Assembly: GCA_021323255.1 (NCBI GenBank)
Contig: JAJTCL010000063.1
Coordinates: 1-12,661 of the forward strand
Direction: 5' to 3'
From: Propionibacteriaceae bacterium
GTDB lineage: Bacteria > Actinomycetota > Actinomycetes > Propionibacteriales > Propionibacteriaceae
Length of the DNA: 12,661 nt
A program made the position numbers and the translations under genes. The notes under the pieces are model-generated. The model searched no databases. It saw nothing but the letters and a program-made list of their open reading frames with translations, and had not been told where the DNA came from. Of this stretch, positions 6,736 through 12,661 are shown piece after piece (the first letter of the stretch is position 1; every line of letters starts with the position of its first letter).

Positions 6736-7735
6736 TTACGCCTTGGTCGCCTCGTTGAGATAGGTGACCTCTTCTGAAGTCAACCTGAACGAGAGGGCGC
6801 CGGCATTGTGTATTGCCTGCTCGGCATTCTTCGCGCCTGGAATCGGAACCACGTTCTCCTGCTCCAGCAGCCATCGCAGCGCCACCTGACCGGGGGTCTT
6901 GCCATAACGATCACCGATCAACCGCAAATAGCGTGACAACCGGCCTCAGGGCGTGGAACTTCGGTCCGCGGAACGGTTCCCGGAATCGGCGGATGCCAAC
7001 CGGCCGGCCGCCCTCGAGATACTTCCCAGTCAGCGCGCCGCTGGCGAGCGGCTGGTAGGCGATCAAGGTGATGCCCAGTTCACGGCAGGTGTCTAGAACC
7101 CCATTGGTCTCAGGTTGCCGGTGCAGCAGCGAGTATTGGACCTGATTGGACGCCAGGGGTATGCCGCGCTGTGCCAGGGCCTCGTATGCGGTGCGCATCT
7201 GCGCTGCGGAGTAGTTGCTGACACCCACCGCTTTGATCTTGCCGGCCTCGACCGCATCCGCCATCAGCCCCATGAGTGTCGCAATGTCCACCCGGTGGCT
7301 GGGAAAATGATGTTGGTAAAGATCGATCGAGCTGCGCCGCAGGTTCTGCAGGCTGGCCTCGAGTGTCTGAGGCAGATCTTGAGCGCGCCCCAGTGGCGTG
7401 AGCGGGAACTTGGTGGCGATCACCACGTCCTTGCCTTCCGCCAGCTCTCCGAGGCGGCGCTCCGAACCACCGGCGCTGTACATAGCTGCCGTATCGAAGA
7501 AGTTCACCTCCGCGGCAAGGCTGGCTTCGAAGGCCGCCTGCTCACCAGCAGGATCCGCACCGCCGTAGGCGCTCTTGGCCGGCATCACGCGCTGCAGGCC
7601 GCTGGCCTCGCCCCAGATCATGACACCCAAGCCGAGTCGTGAGACCCGTACCTCGCTGCGACCCAGCACTGTTGTCTCCGCCACCTCGACACTCCCCGCG
7701 CCGTCGGAATATGCCAGCCCCGTTGCCAATGCCAA
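6736..7735 (-). pseudogene. Aldo/keto reductase, disrupted by a frameshift near 6940
   Basis: Two minus-strand frames together make one aldo/keto reductase of about 332 residues. The first (7735 to 6911) contains the catalytic tetrad D81, Y86, K109 and H142, plus GVSNYS at 171-176, then ends early at ...HALRPVVTLFAVDR. The second frame (6936 to 6736) supplies the expected C-terminus: SRYLRLIGDRYGKTPGQVAL, then WLLEQENVVPIPGAKNAEQA with the NADPH-phosphate-binding loop. Dropping one G at about 6940-6941 joins them as ...LRPLSRYLRL.... The truncated product would keep the tetrad but lose a cofactor-binding segment, so it is probably inactive unless this is a sequencing error. The frame opens at TTG 7735. 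GTG 7684, giving MAETTVLGRSEVRV after a GGGGAG, is the better start for a normal family N-terminus. Confidence 0.85.
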
Positions 7736-7805
7736 CGATCCTAGAGTGCACCAACGCTGGGCATACCAGCCCGGCCCTCGCGGCGAAATAACTGCGGCAT
7801 CATTG

Positions 7806-7837
7806 CGGTTCCTTGGTTAAACCGAGCTGAGGAAGGA
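7806..7837 (+). promoter_or_regulatory. Leader of the VOC gene: strong RBS that may pair with an upstream anti-RBS
   Basis: AGGAAGGA at 7830-7837 is a strong Shine-Dalgarno ending 3 nt before ATG 7841. TTCCT at 7809-7813 is complementary to AGGAA at 7830-7834, and the loop between holds GGTTAAACC (7815-7823), a 9-nt odd palindrome. A short hairpin could therefore cover the ribosome site. The pairing is only five base pairs, so any regulatory role is speculative; the RBS itself is clear. Confidence 0.35.
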
Positions 7838-7840
7838 TCT

Positions 7841-8365
7841 ATGGGCATCACCCGCTTGAACCACGCAGTGCTCTTCGTGAAGGAGGTCGAGCGCAGCGTG
7901 GCCTTCTACACCGACGTACTGGGATTCAGTCGAATCGACATGACGCCTGAGGGATTCTCCGGTGCGGCGTTCCTGCAGGCACCCGGATCGACCAACGACC
8001 ACGACCTGGGTCTGTTCGAGGTCGGAGCCAATGCCGGGCCGTCGGGCGCGGGACGCACAACGGTCGGTCTCTACCACCTGGCCTGGGAGATCGACACGCT
8101 GGCGGAGATGAAGCAGCTGGCGGCATCCCTTGCCGACAACGGCGCACTCGCCGGCTCGTCGGACCACGGCACGACAAAGAGCCTCTACGGCAAGGATCCG
8201 GACGGGCTGGAGTTCGAGATCGCCTGGATCGTGCCAGCCGATCGGCTGGACGACGCAGCCCGGGAGGCCCGCAAGCGGATTCGTCGCCTCGACCTCGACC
8301 AGGAGATCGCCCGCTACGGCGCGGACACCCGCGGTGGGATCGGAATCTCCGTCCCGATCGGCTGA
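7841..8365 (+). CDS. VOC superfamily (glyoxalase/extradiol dioxygenase fold) protein
   Basis: A 174-residue vicinal-oxygen-chelate protein made of two paired betaalphabetabetabeta modules. It opens with ITRLNHAVLFVKEVERSVAF (3-22) and YTDVLGFS (23-30). It continues with YHLAWEID at 78-85 and closes the fold with KDPDGLEFEIAWI at 118-130. Likely metal ligands are H8, H79 and E126, the usual H-H-E set. Residues 131-174 form a C-terminal extension containing a charged helix (DDAAREARKRIRRLDLDQEI). VOC members include glyoxalase I, ring-cleaving dioxygenases and antibiotic-binding resistance proteins; the sequence does not settle which. It is monocistronic in appearance and divergent from the broken aldo/keto reductase, with about 105 bp between them for promoters. 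Confidence 0.92.
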   Translation: MGITRLNHAVLFVKEVERSVAFYTDVLGFSRIDMTPEGFSGAAFLQAPGSTNDHDLGLFEVGANAGPSGAGRTTVGLYHLAWEIDTLAEMKQLAASLADNGALAGSSDHGTTKSLYGKDPDGLEFEIAWIVPADRLDDAAREARKRIRRLDLDQEIARYGADTRGGIGISVPIG

Positions 8366-8386
8366 CGGAGCTGCCACGAGGGTCAT

Positions 8387-8460
8387 TTGCGATCAAGATG
8401 GCCCAAACGATCTCTCCGCACCGAATTTGAGGGCCGTTTTCGATCACAGCGGCGCAAACG
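8387..8460. repeat. Imperfect 23-bp direct repeat pair, 51 bp apart
   Basis: Copies at 8387-8409 and 8438-8460 share 17 of 23 positions, including the cores CGATCA and GCxCAAACG / GGCxCAAACG. Both are followed by a pyrimidine-rich T-T-CC-C pattern. Two copies only, so this may be chance or a dimeric binding site. Confidence 0.35.
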
Positions 8461-8477
8461 TTGTCCCGCTGTGCGCC
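8445..8477. repeat. Inverted repeat (hairpin) about 80 bp after the VOC gene
   Basis: CACAGCGG at 8445-8452 is perfectly complementary to CCGCTGTG at 8466-8473, with a 13-nt loop. An alternative stem pairs GGCGCA at 8451-8456 with TGCGCC at 8472-8477. There is no T tract after it, so it is not a standard intrinsic terminator, although stem-only terminators are known in actinobacteria. It could end the VOC transcript or be an operator. Confidence 0.35.
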
Positions 8478-8660
8478 ACGCCCGGGCCATGCAAAGGAAG
8501 AAATTCTCACCAGTCGCCCCTGCGCCGAGGCATGCGTCACTGACTAACGCGCAGCTGACGAGCCAGCCTCAGCTCGGGGTCGATTCTGAGAATGGTGATA
8601 CTGCGGATGCGGCACGTCGCAATGGGCTGGAGCTGCTAGGTGAGCTTCATGCGATGAATG

Positions 8661-8675
8661 CGATCCCTGGGATCG
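8661..8675. repeat. 15-nt palindrome directly after the small membrane-protein ORF
   Basis: CGATCCC-T-GGGATCG is perfectly symmetrical about its centre. It abuts the stop codon (8676-8678) of the minus-strand 46-residue ORF. As RNA it folds into a 6-bp stem with a 3-nt loop. It might be a weak terminator (no T tract follows on the minus strand) or a protein-binding site. Confidence 0.4.
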
Positions 8676-8816
8676 TCAGCTCTTCCGCCGAAACACTATT
8701 TGACCGTTGATCATCTTGAACCCGTCGACGCTGACCGTCCTTCTTGATCGACCTTTTTCCAACCTATTAAGGATGAGCAAGGTCGGGATGGTCAGCAGGA
8801 GGAGAAACGTGATCAT
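8676..8816 (-). CDS. Small single-pass membrane protein, 46 residues
   Basis: ATG 8816 opens a 46-codon frame: a hydrophobic segment at residues 2-17 (ITFLLLLTIPTLLILN), then a strongly basic soluble tail with KGRSRR at 21-26, the segment DGFKMINGQIVF at 31-42 and a terminal RRKS. The arrangement fits a single transmembrane helix with the basic tail in the cytoplasm. AAAGGA lies five bases before the ATG, a better ribosome site than most in this window. The frame stays open further upstream to 8948, but that part lacks any protein-like character. I do not recognise a family and assign no function. No same-strand neighbour is close. A palindrome follows the stop codon. Confidence 0.5.
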   Translation of the reverse strand: MITFLLLLTIPTLLILNRLEKGRSRRTVSVDGFKMINGQIVFRRKS

Positions 8817-8821
8817 CGCTT

Positions 8822-8827
8822 TCCTTT
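8822..8827 (-). promoter_or_regulatory. Ribosome binding site deciding the small ORF start
   Basis: On the minus strand, AAAGGA ends five bases before ATG 8816. It supports initiation at 8816 rather than at the upstream start of the same open frame. Confidence 0.5.
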
Positions 8828-9343
8828 CAGTCGCTCGCGGAGCACAGCCGACGGTCGCAGCAAGGTCGATATCTGGCCCTGCGCCACAATTGCCGCAGTC
8901 CCTTGGGGTTGGTCGGCAACGGCCAGGCCATCGAACTTGGGCGGACATTGGCTTCCGCCACGACTGGCTCCGTTCGATCGCAGATCTGGGGACACGCTAG
9001 CGGTATTCCGACCTCATTGCGGCCGATATCGGGCAAATGTCGACGACTTCGATCGCTTGAACTGGGTCCGCATCGTGACAGCCTGCGAGCACGCAATCGA
9101 CGCTGAGTTAGTGGGCCTCGGTAAATCGGCTGCCTGACATCCCACGGGCCGTTCGCACCTGAGGCTCCCGGCGGATTGCCACTCAAAGCTGACTCGCCTC
9201 CAGACTGCGCCGACCGGCGTCGATCAAACTGCCGAATCACACATCAGCGGAGCCACCTGCGAGCGACATACGCTCAGCCGGGCAGACCTATCCTCAGCTC
9301 ACGGGCGATTCTGCGGGAGAGTGCGAGCCCGACGCTATATGGC

Positions 9344-9349
9344 AAGGAG
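9344..9349 (+). promoter_or_regulatory. Ribosome binding site deciding the RPH-like start
   Basis: AAGGAG ends four bases before ATG 9354. It selects MKTVVPLSDL over in-frame starts at 9321 and 9339, which would add an unconserved Arg-rich leader. Confidence 0.75.
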
Positions 9350-9353
9350 ACGC

Positions 9354-11813
9354 ATGAAGACCGTCGTGCCACTGAGTGACCTCACCCGGAACGACCTCGC
9401 GACAGCCGGAGGCAAAGCGGCCAACCTCGGAGAGCTGGTGCGGGCAGGTTTCCCGGTGCCCAATGGCTTCGTTGTCACTACCGACGCCTACGCGACGGTC
9501 ATCCAGCCACTCGATCTCAACATTCCGGAACGAATCGGCGCCGGAGAAGGGGCCTCTGTTCGGGCGGACATCGAGACTGCGGCAATGCCTGCTGAACTGC
9601 GCACAGAAATCGCCAACGCCTACGCTGCGTTGGGAACCGTGCCAGTCGCGGTGCGCTCGAGCGCCACCGCTGAGGACCTGCCAGGAGCGGCCTTTGCCGG
9701 CCAGCAGGACAGCTACCTCAACGTCGTCGGCGAGGCGGCGCTGATCGATGCGGTACGTCGCTGCTGGGCATCCCTGTGGACCGACCGCGCCATCGCCTAC
9801 CGCAGCCGGATCAAGATCGATCCCGCAGACGTCCGGATCGCGGTTGTCGTACAACGCATGACCAATGCCGAAGTCGCCGGTGTGATGTTCACCGCCGACC
9901 CCGTCAGTGGCGATCGCGAAACGGTCGCTGTCGATGCATCGAGCGGACTCGGTGAAGCCGTGGTCTCCGGCCTGGTGACACCTGATCACTACGTGCTAGA
10001 CGGCGACGGCCGGATTCGCGACTACCGACCCGGCGGCCGCGAAATGATCGTTAGCAGCGTGCCGGGCGGTGGAGTCATCCATCAGGCCGGCCAGCCCGAC
10101 CAGGCTGAACGACTGCCTGACGACGTGCTGGGAGATCTGGCGAGGCTGGGCATCGAAGTCACCAAACTATTCGGGCGCCCGCAGGACATCGAATGGGCGT
10201 ACGCGGAGGGGCAGCTGTGGCTGCTGCAGGCGCGCCCGATGACCGCGCTGCCCCCGCCACCGCTAGAGCTGAACGCCGCGCAACGCCGACTCGGCTCTGT
10301 CCTTCTCGACTACGTCCCGGTGCGCCCGTACCCGATCGACATGAGCACCTGGGTGCCCTACGGTCCGGCTGGCCTGATGGCCAGTGTCGTGGGAAGGTTC
10401 GGGTTTCGGGACGCCTTCGAGGGATTCCTTCCAGAGGACGAGTACGGGGTGGTCGACCGGTTCGTTCCGCTGGCGCCGCGCCCAACGGTCGGCGTATTGC
10501 TCGCGCCGTGGCGTATCGCGACACTGGCCTCCCGCTACGATCCCCGCCACTGGAGGGATGACCCGCGTTTCGCCACCTTCCTCGACCGGGTCAACAACCT
10601 GGAAGCCCAAGACCTCAGGGCTATGCCGTGGCCGCAGCTCAAGACAATGCCGCGGCAGTCGCTCGACTTGATCAAGCCGATCGGTGACCTACGGATCGAC
10701 TACCTTCCCCGCACCGGTCTCGCGATTGCCCGGCTCTTTCTGGCGCTGCGGTTGCTGGGACGCTCCGCGCTGTTCGGCGACCTGATCGTCAGCCCCACAC
10801 GGACCACCGACGCCAACCGCGCTCTTGAGGCGCTCGCCGCTCGCGCCCGCGAGGATCCCCGCCTGCTCGACGCCGTCAACGAACTCGTCCCGCAGGCGCT
10901 CAACGATTTCGAAGAGTTCCAGCAGGAGTTCAACGCCTACCTCACCCAATACGGACACCGGGAGACTGTGACCCCAGTGCTGGTCACGCCGCCCACTCAG
11001 GGCGAAGCGCCGGAGACCGTGCTCGCGTTGATCAAGATGCTGGCGGCTGAGCCGCCACGCCCACCAGAAGATCCTGATCGTGCGATCTCGGAGCTGCTGA
11101 AGCACCCACTGCTACGCGGTCCTCATCGGCGCGCACGCATAGAGCGTTGGGTTCAGGCCGCACGCGCCGGAATCACATTCCGCGAGGACAGTCACTTCTA
11201 CTTCCTCAAGCCCCTCCCGATCTTGCGCAAGTCGCTGCTGGAGATGGGGCGGCGGCTGCGCGACGTGGGACTGCTCGATATGTCGGAGACGGTGTTTCAC
11301 TTGCGGCTCAGCGAACTCGAGGCAGTCAACGATCCAGCCAACCTCACCGAATCCGAGAAGGACCAACTGCGCGCCGCTGTGCGGACCCGGTCAGCCCGAC
11401 GGGAGGAACTGAGCGGAGTGCGCCTCATCGATCCAGCCGCGGTCTTCCCGCGGCGCGAGGACGGCGATGCGCTCATCACGGGCACTCCCGCCAGTAGCGG
11501 TTCGGCAACCGGACCCGTCAAGGTGATCCGTGAGCCTGCTGAGTTCGGCCGGCTGGCCGCCGGCGACGTACTGGTCTGTCCCTACACCAACCCCGCCTGG
11601 ACTACGTTGTTCCAGCGGGCAGCGGCCGTTGTCGTCGACTCAGGAGGACCGGCCTCGCACGCCGCGATCGTTGCCCGCGAGTACGGCATCCCAGCCGTTA
11701 TGGGCACCGGCACCGGAACGAGCACTCTCAGCAACGGTCAGCTGGTCACCGTCGACGGCAGCACCGGCCGTGTGACTTCCGCCGTGTCCGTCAGCGTCGG
11801 CGACCCCAATTGA
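9354..11813 (+). CDS. RPH-type dikinase: PPDK-like ATP-grasp plus C-terminal swivelling His domain
   Basis: An 819-residue protein in three parts. (1) Residues 1 to about 300 are a pyruvate-phosphate-dikinase-type ATP-binding domain: GGKAANLGEL (19-28, K21), AVRSSATAEDLPGAAFAGQQ (99-118, R101), and QDIEWAYAEGQLWLLQARPM (277-296) with ATP/Mg residues E280, Q292 and R294. (2) About 305-695 is a large helical domain of uncertain specificity. (3) About 700-819 is the PEP-utilising mobile domain, with SGGPASHAAIVAREYGIPAV carrying the phospho-accepting H769. The His domain is at the C-terminus and no PEP/pyruvate TIM barrel follows. This is the order of rifampicin phosphotransferase, which uses ATP to phosphorylate the drug and releases AMP and phosphate, and not that of PEP synthase or PPDK. 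Whether rifampicin is the substrate is not shown. The 19-bp rifamycin-associated element is not seen upstream. Confidence 0.9.
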   Translation: MKTVVPLSDLTRNDLATAGGKAANLGELVRAGFPVPNGFVVTTDAYATVIQPLDLNIPERIGAGEGASVRADIETAAMPAELRTEIANAYAALGTVPVAVRSSATAEDLPGAAFAGQQDSYLNVVGEAALIDAVRRCWASLWTDRAIAYRSRIKIDPADVRIAVVVQRMTNAEVAGVMFTADPVSGDRETVAVDASSGLGEAVVSGLVTPDHYVLDGDGRIRDYRPGGREMIVSSVPGGGVIHQAGQPDQAERLPDDVLGDLARLGIEVTKLFGRPQDIEWAYAEGQLWLLQARPMTALPPPPLELNAAQRRLGSVLLDYVPVRPYPIDMSTWVPYGPAGLMASVVGRFGFRDAFEGFLPEDEYGVVDRFVPLAPRPTVGVLLAPWRIATLASRYDPRHWRDDPRFATFLDRVNNLEAQDLRAMPWPQLKTMPRQSLDLIKPIGDLRIDYLPRTGLAIARLFLALRLLGRSALFGDLIVSPTRTTDANRALEALAARAREDPRLLDAVNELVPQALNDFEEFQQEFNAYLTQYGHRETVTPVLVTPPTQGEAPETVLALIKMLAAEPPRPPEDPDRAISELLKHPLLRGPHRRARIERWVQAARAGITFREDSHFYFLKPLPILRKSLLEMGRRLRDVGLLDMSETVFHLRLSELEAVNDPANLTESEKDQLRAAVRTRSARREELSGVRLIDPAAVFPRREDGDALITGTPASSGSATGPVKVIREPAEFGRLAAGDVLVCPYTNPAWTTLFQRAAAVVVDSGGPASHAAIVAREYGIPAVMGTGTGTSTLSNGQLVTVDGSTGRVTSAVSVSVGDPN

Positions 11814-11889
11814 GAAGACTTGCACATTTCACACTGGTGCACACAGCATTCGTTGGCCTAGCCTCACCACGGAAGAACATTTCTTTCCC

Positions 11890-11897
11890 AGGAGGAG
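11890..11897 (+). promoter_or_regulatory. Strong ribosome binding site of the methyltransferase
   Basis: AGGAGGAG lies just before ATG 11901, with AGGAGG five bases from the start. It fixes this start. TAGCCT at 11859-11864 is a possible -10 box, with no clear -35. Confidence 0.75.
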
Positions 11898-11900
11898 CGC

Positions 11901-12661
11901 ATGACGCAGTTGACACACATCCAGCCCGCAGACCTAGGCGAGGCGGATCAGGCATTGAAGACCAAGCACCGGGCGGTGTGGGCTTCAGGCAACTACGCGA
12001 ACGTGGTTGACGATCTGGTCCACGAACTAGGGCCGATCCTGGTCGAGGCGGCGGGGATCAAGCCAGGCGATCTGGTGTTGGACATCGCCGCGGGTACCGG
12101 CAACGCCGCCATTCCCGCAGCCCAAACCGGGGCACGGGTGATCGCCTCAGATCTCACGCCCGAACTGATGGAGGTCGGCAAGAAGTGGGCCGCTGAGGTG
12201 GGTGTCGAGCTGGCCTGGGAAACCGCCGACGCCGAGGCCTTGCCGTACGGCGACGGTGTTTTCGACGCTGTCTTGTCCTGCCTGGGGGTCATGTTCGCGC
12301 CGCATCACCAGCCTGCCGCGGACGAACTGGTCCGCGTCTGCCGCCCGGGCGGCACGATCGGCCTGATCGCGTGGACTCCGGCGGGATTCATCGGCCAGAT
12401 GTTCGCCACCATGAAGCCGTACGCCCCACCGCCACCGCCGGGAGCCCAACCCCCACCGCTATGGGGAGACGAAGATCATGTACGCGAGCTGCTCGGCGAT
12501 CGCGTCGAGCAGGTACAGACCCAGACCCGGGCCTTACATCTCAACTACTTTGCAACGGCTGAGGCGTTCCGGGACTATTTCAAGGCCAACTACGGGCCGA
12601 CGATCTCGACGTACCGAGCCATCGCCGATGATCCCGATCGGGTCGCCGCATTGGACCGTGA
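11901..12661 (+). CDS. Class I SAM-dependent methyltransferase, 3' end outside the window
   Basis: The frame is open from ATG 11901 to the window edge, giving 253 complete codons and no stop. The Rossmann-type methyltransferase core has motif I VLDIAAGTGNAAI at 59-71 for SAM binding, and the acidic end of beta-2 at D84 (IASDLTPEL). ADAEALPYGDGVFDAV follows at 109-124, and LVRVCRPGGTIGLIAW at 143-158. This matches the UbiE/COQ5-like Methyltransf_11/25 group acting on small molecules; the acceptor is unknown. Residues 174-187 are unusually Pro-rich (two proline runs), suggesting an active-site lid or a linker. It lies 87 nt after the RPH-like gene on the same strand, so co-transcription is possible, though the gap could hold its own promoter. 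Confidence 0.92.
   Translation, partial: MTQLTHIQPADLGEADQALKTKHRAVWASGNYANVVDDLVHELGPILVEAAGIKPGDLVLDIAAGTGNAAIPAAQTGARVIASDLTPELMEVGKKWAAEVGVELAWETADAEALPYGDGVFDAVLSCLGVMFAPHHQPAADELVRVCRPGGTIGLIAWTPAGFIGQMFATMKPYAPPPPPGAQPPPLWGDEDHVRELLGDRVEQVQTQTRALHLNYFATAEAFRDYFKANYGPTISTYRAIADDPDRVAALDR

Larger units (their letters stand above)
8366..9353. other. Weakly coding 988-bp stretch between the VOC and RPH-like genes
   Basis: No long gene with a recognisable product was found here on either strand. Open frames on both strands up to about 137 codons have mixed third-position bases, no family motif and usually no ribosome site. What can be supported is an imperfect direct repeat with an attached hairpin (8387-8477), a 15-nt palindrome (8661-8675) and one small membrane-protein ORF on the minus strand (8676-8816). 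A plus-strand frame ending at 8710 and another ending at 9137 are the next best but have no supporting evidence. The stretch may be degraded remains of former genes. TATCCT at 9289-9294 is a possible -10 box for the gene starting at 9354, without a good -35. Confidence 0.5.

Noticed and set aside
6911..6945. Programmed ribosomal frameshift in the aldo/keto reductase
   Set aside because: No slippery heptamer or downstream pseudoknot is evident, and aldo/keto reductases are not known to use recoding. A one-base indel is simpler.
8387..8710. 107-codon plus-strand frame after the VOC gene
   Set aside because: It starts at TTG with no ribosome site and runs through the direct repeat and hairpin. 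It also overlaps the better supported minus-strand small ORF. The last 50 codons look somewhat more protein-like but match nothing I know.
8937..9137. 66-codon plus-strand frame ending in a helix-like segment
   Set aside because: No ribosome site, mixed codon use and no recognisable family; at most a gene remnant.
9141..9353. Rifamycin-associated element expected upstream of rifampicin-inactivation genes
   Set aside because: I looked for the 19-bp GGGGCTTGC...GCAAGGCCC-type inverted repeat and found no match in this leader.
9294..9989. 231-codon open frame on the minus strand opposite the RPH-like gene
   Set aside because: It mirrors the ATP-grasp coding region and has no ribosome site or protein motif of its own.
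9354..11813. PEP synthase or pyruvate phosphate dikinase
   Set aside because: In those enzymes a PEP/pyruvate TIM-barrel domain follows the His domain. Here the protein ends 50 residues after H769.
1..12661. CRISPR arrays, tRNA genes, transposases, integrases or toxin-antitoxin pairs
   Set aside because: No regular spaced repeats, no tRNA-like T-loop signatures in the gaps, and no DDE, serine or tyrosine recombinase motifs were seen on either strand.

Overview
The window looks like chromosomal DNA from a high-GC Actinomycetota bacterium. Coding regions are GC-rich with mostly G or C at third codon positions, GTG and TTG starts are used, genes overlap by a few bases, and several families (DUF3152, YibE/F, the actinobacterial branch of the AlkA-like HhH-GPD glycosylases) are typical of that phylum. 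The genus cannot be fixed from the sequence alone. I see no tRNA, rRNA, CRISPR array, insertion sequence, integrase or phage gene.

Left part, minus strand (270-3741): a tight three-gene unit read right to left. It runs from a YibE/F-type multi-pass membrane protein with a long Pro-rich tail (2 nt gap) to a short-chain dehydrogenase/reductase (4 nt ATGA overlap) to a divergent QueA-like SAM:tRNA ribosyltransferase-isomerase family protein. Past the QueA-like stop lies a region full of inverted repeats, including a long imperfect hairpin at 132-230.

Middle, plus strand (3766-6708): divergent from the YibE/F gene. A membrane-anchored DUF3152 protein with a metzincin-like HExxHxxGxxH site overlaps a GNAT acetyltransferase by 25 nt. 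The GNAT gene overlaps an AlkA-like DNA glycosylase by ATGA, and a 151-codon protein of unknown function follows. This reads as one transcription unit.

Right part: a minus-strand aldo/keto reductase is broken by one apparent frameshift (6736-7735). It is divergent from a VOC/glyoxalase-fold protein (7841-8365). About 990 bp of weakly coding DNA follow (8366-9353). This stretch holds imperfect repeats, hairpins and one convincing small ORF, a 46-residue single-pass membrane protein on the minus strand with a good ribosome binding site. Then comes a large ATP-grasp/swivelling-His enzyme with rifampicin-phosphotransferase-type domain order (9354-11813), and a SAM-dependent methyltransferase cut by the window end (11901 onward).

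Nothing here amounts to a clear new defence or mobile system. The items most worth a second look are the RPH-type enzyme with an unassigned substrate domain, the QueA-like protein with altered motifs, the DUF3152 putative metalloprotease, the unannotated small membrane protein, and the long inverted repeat at the left edge.
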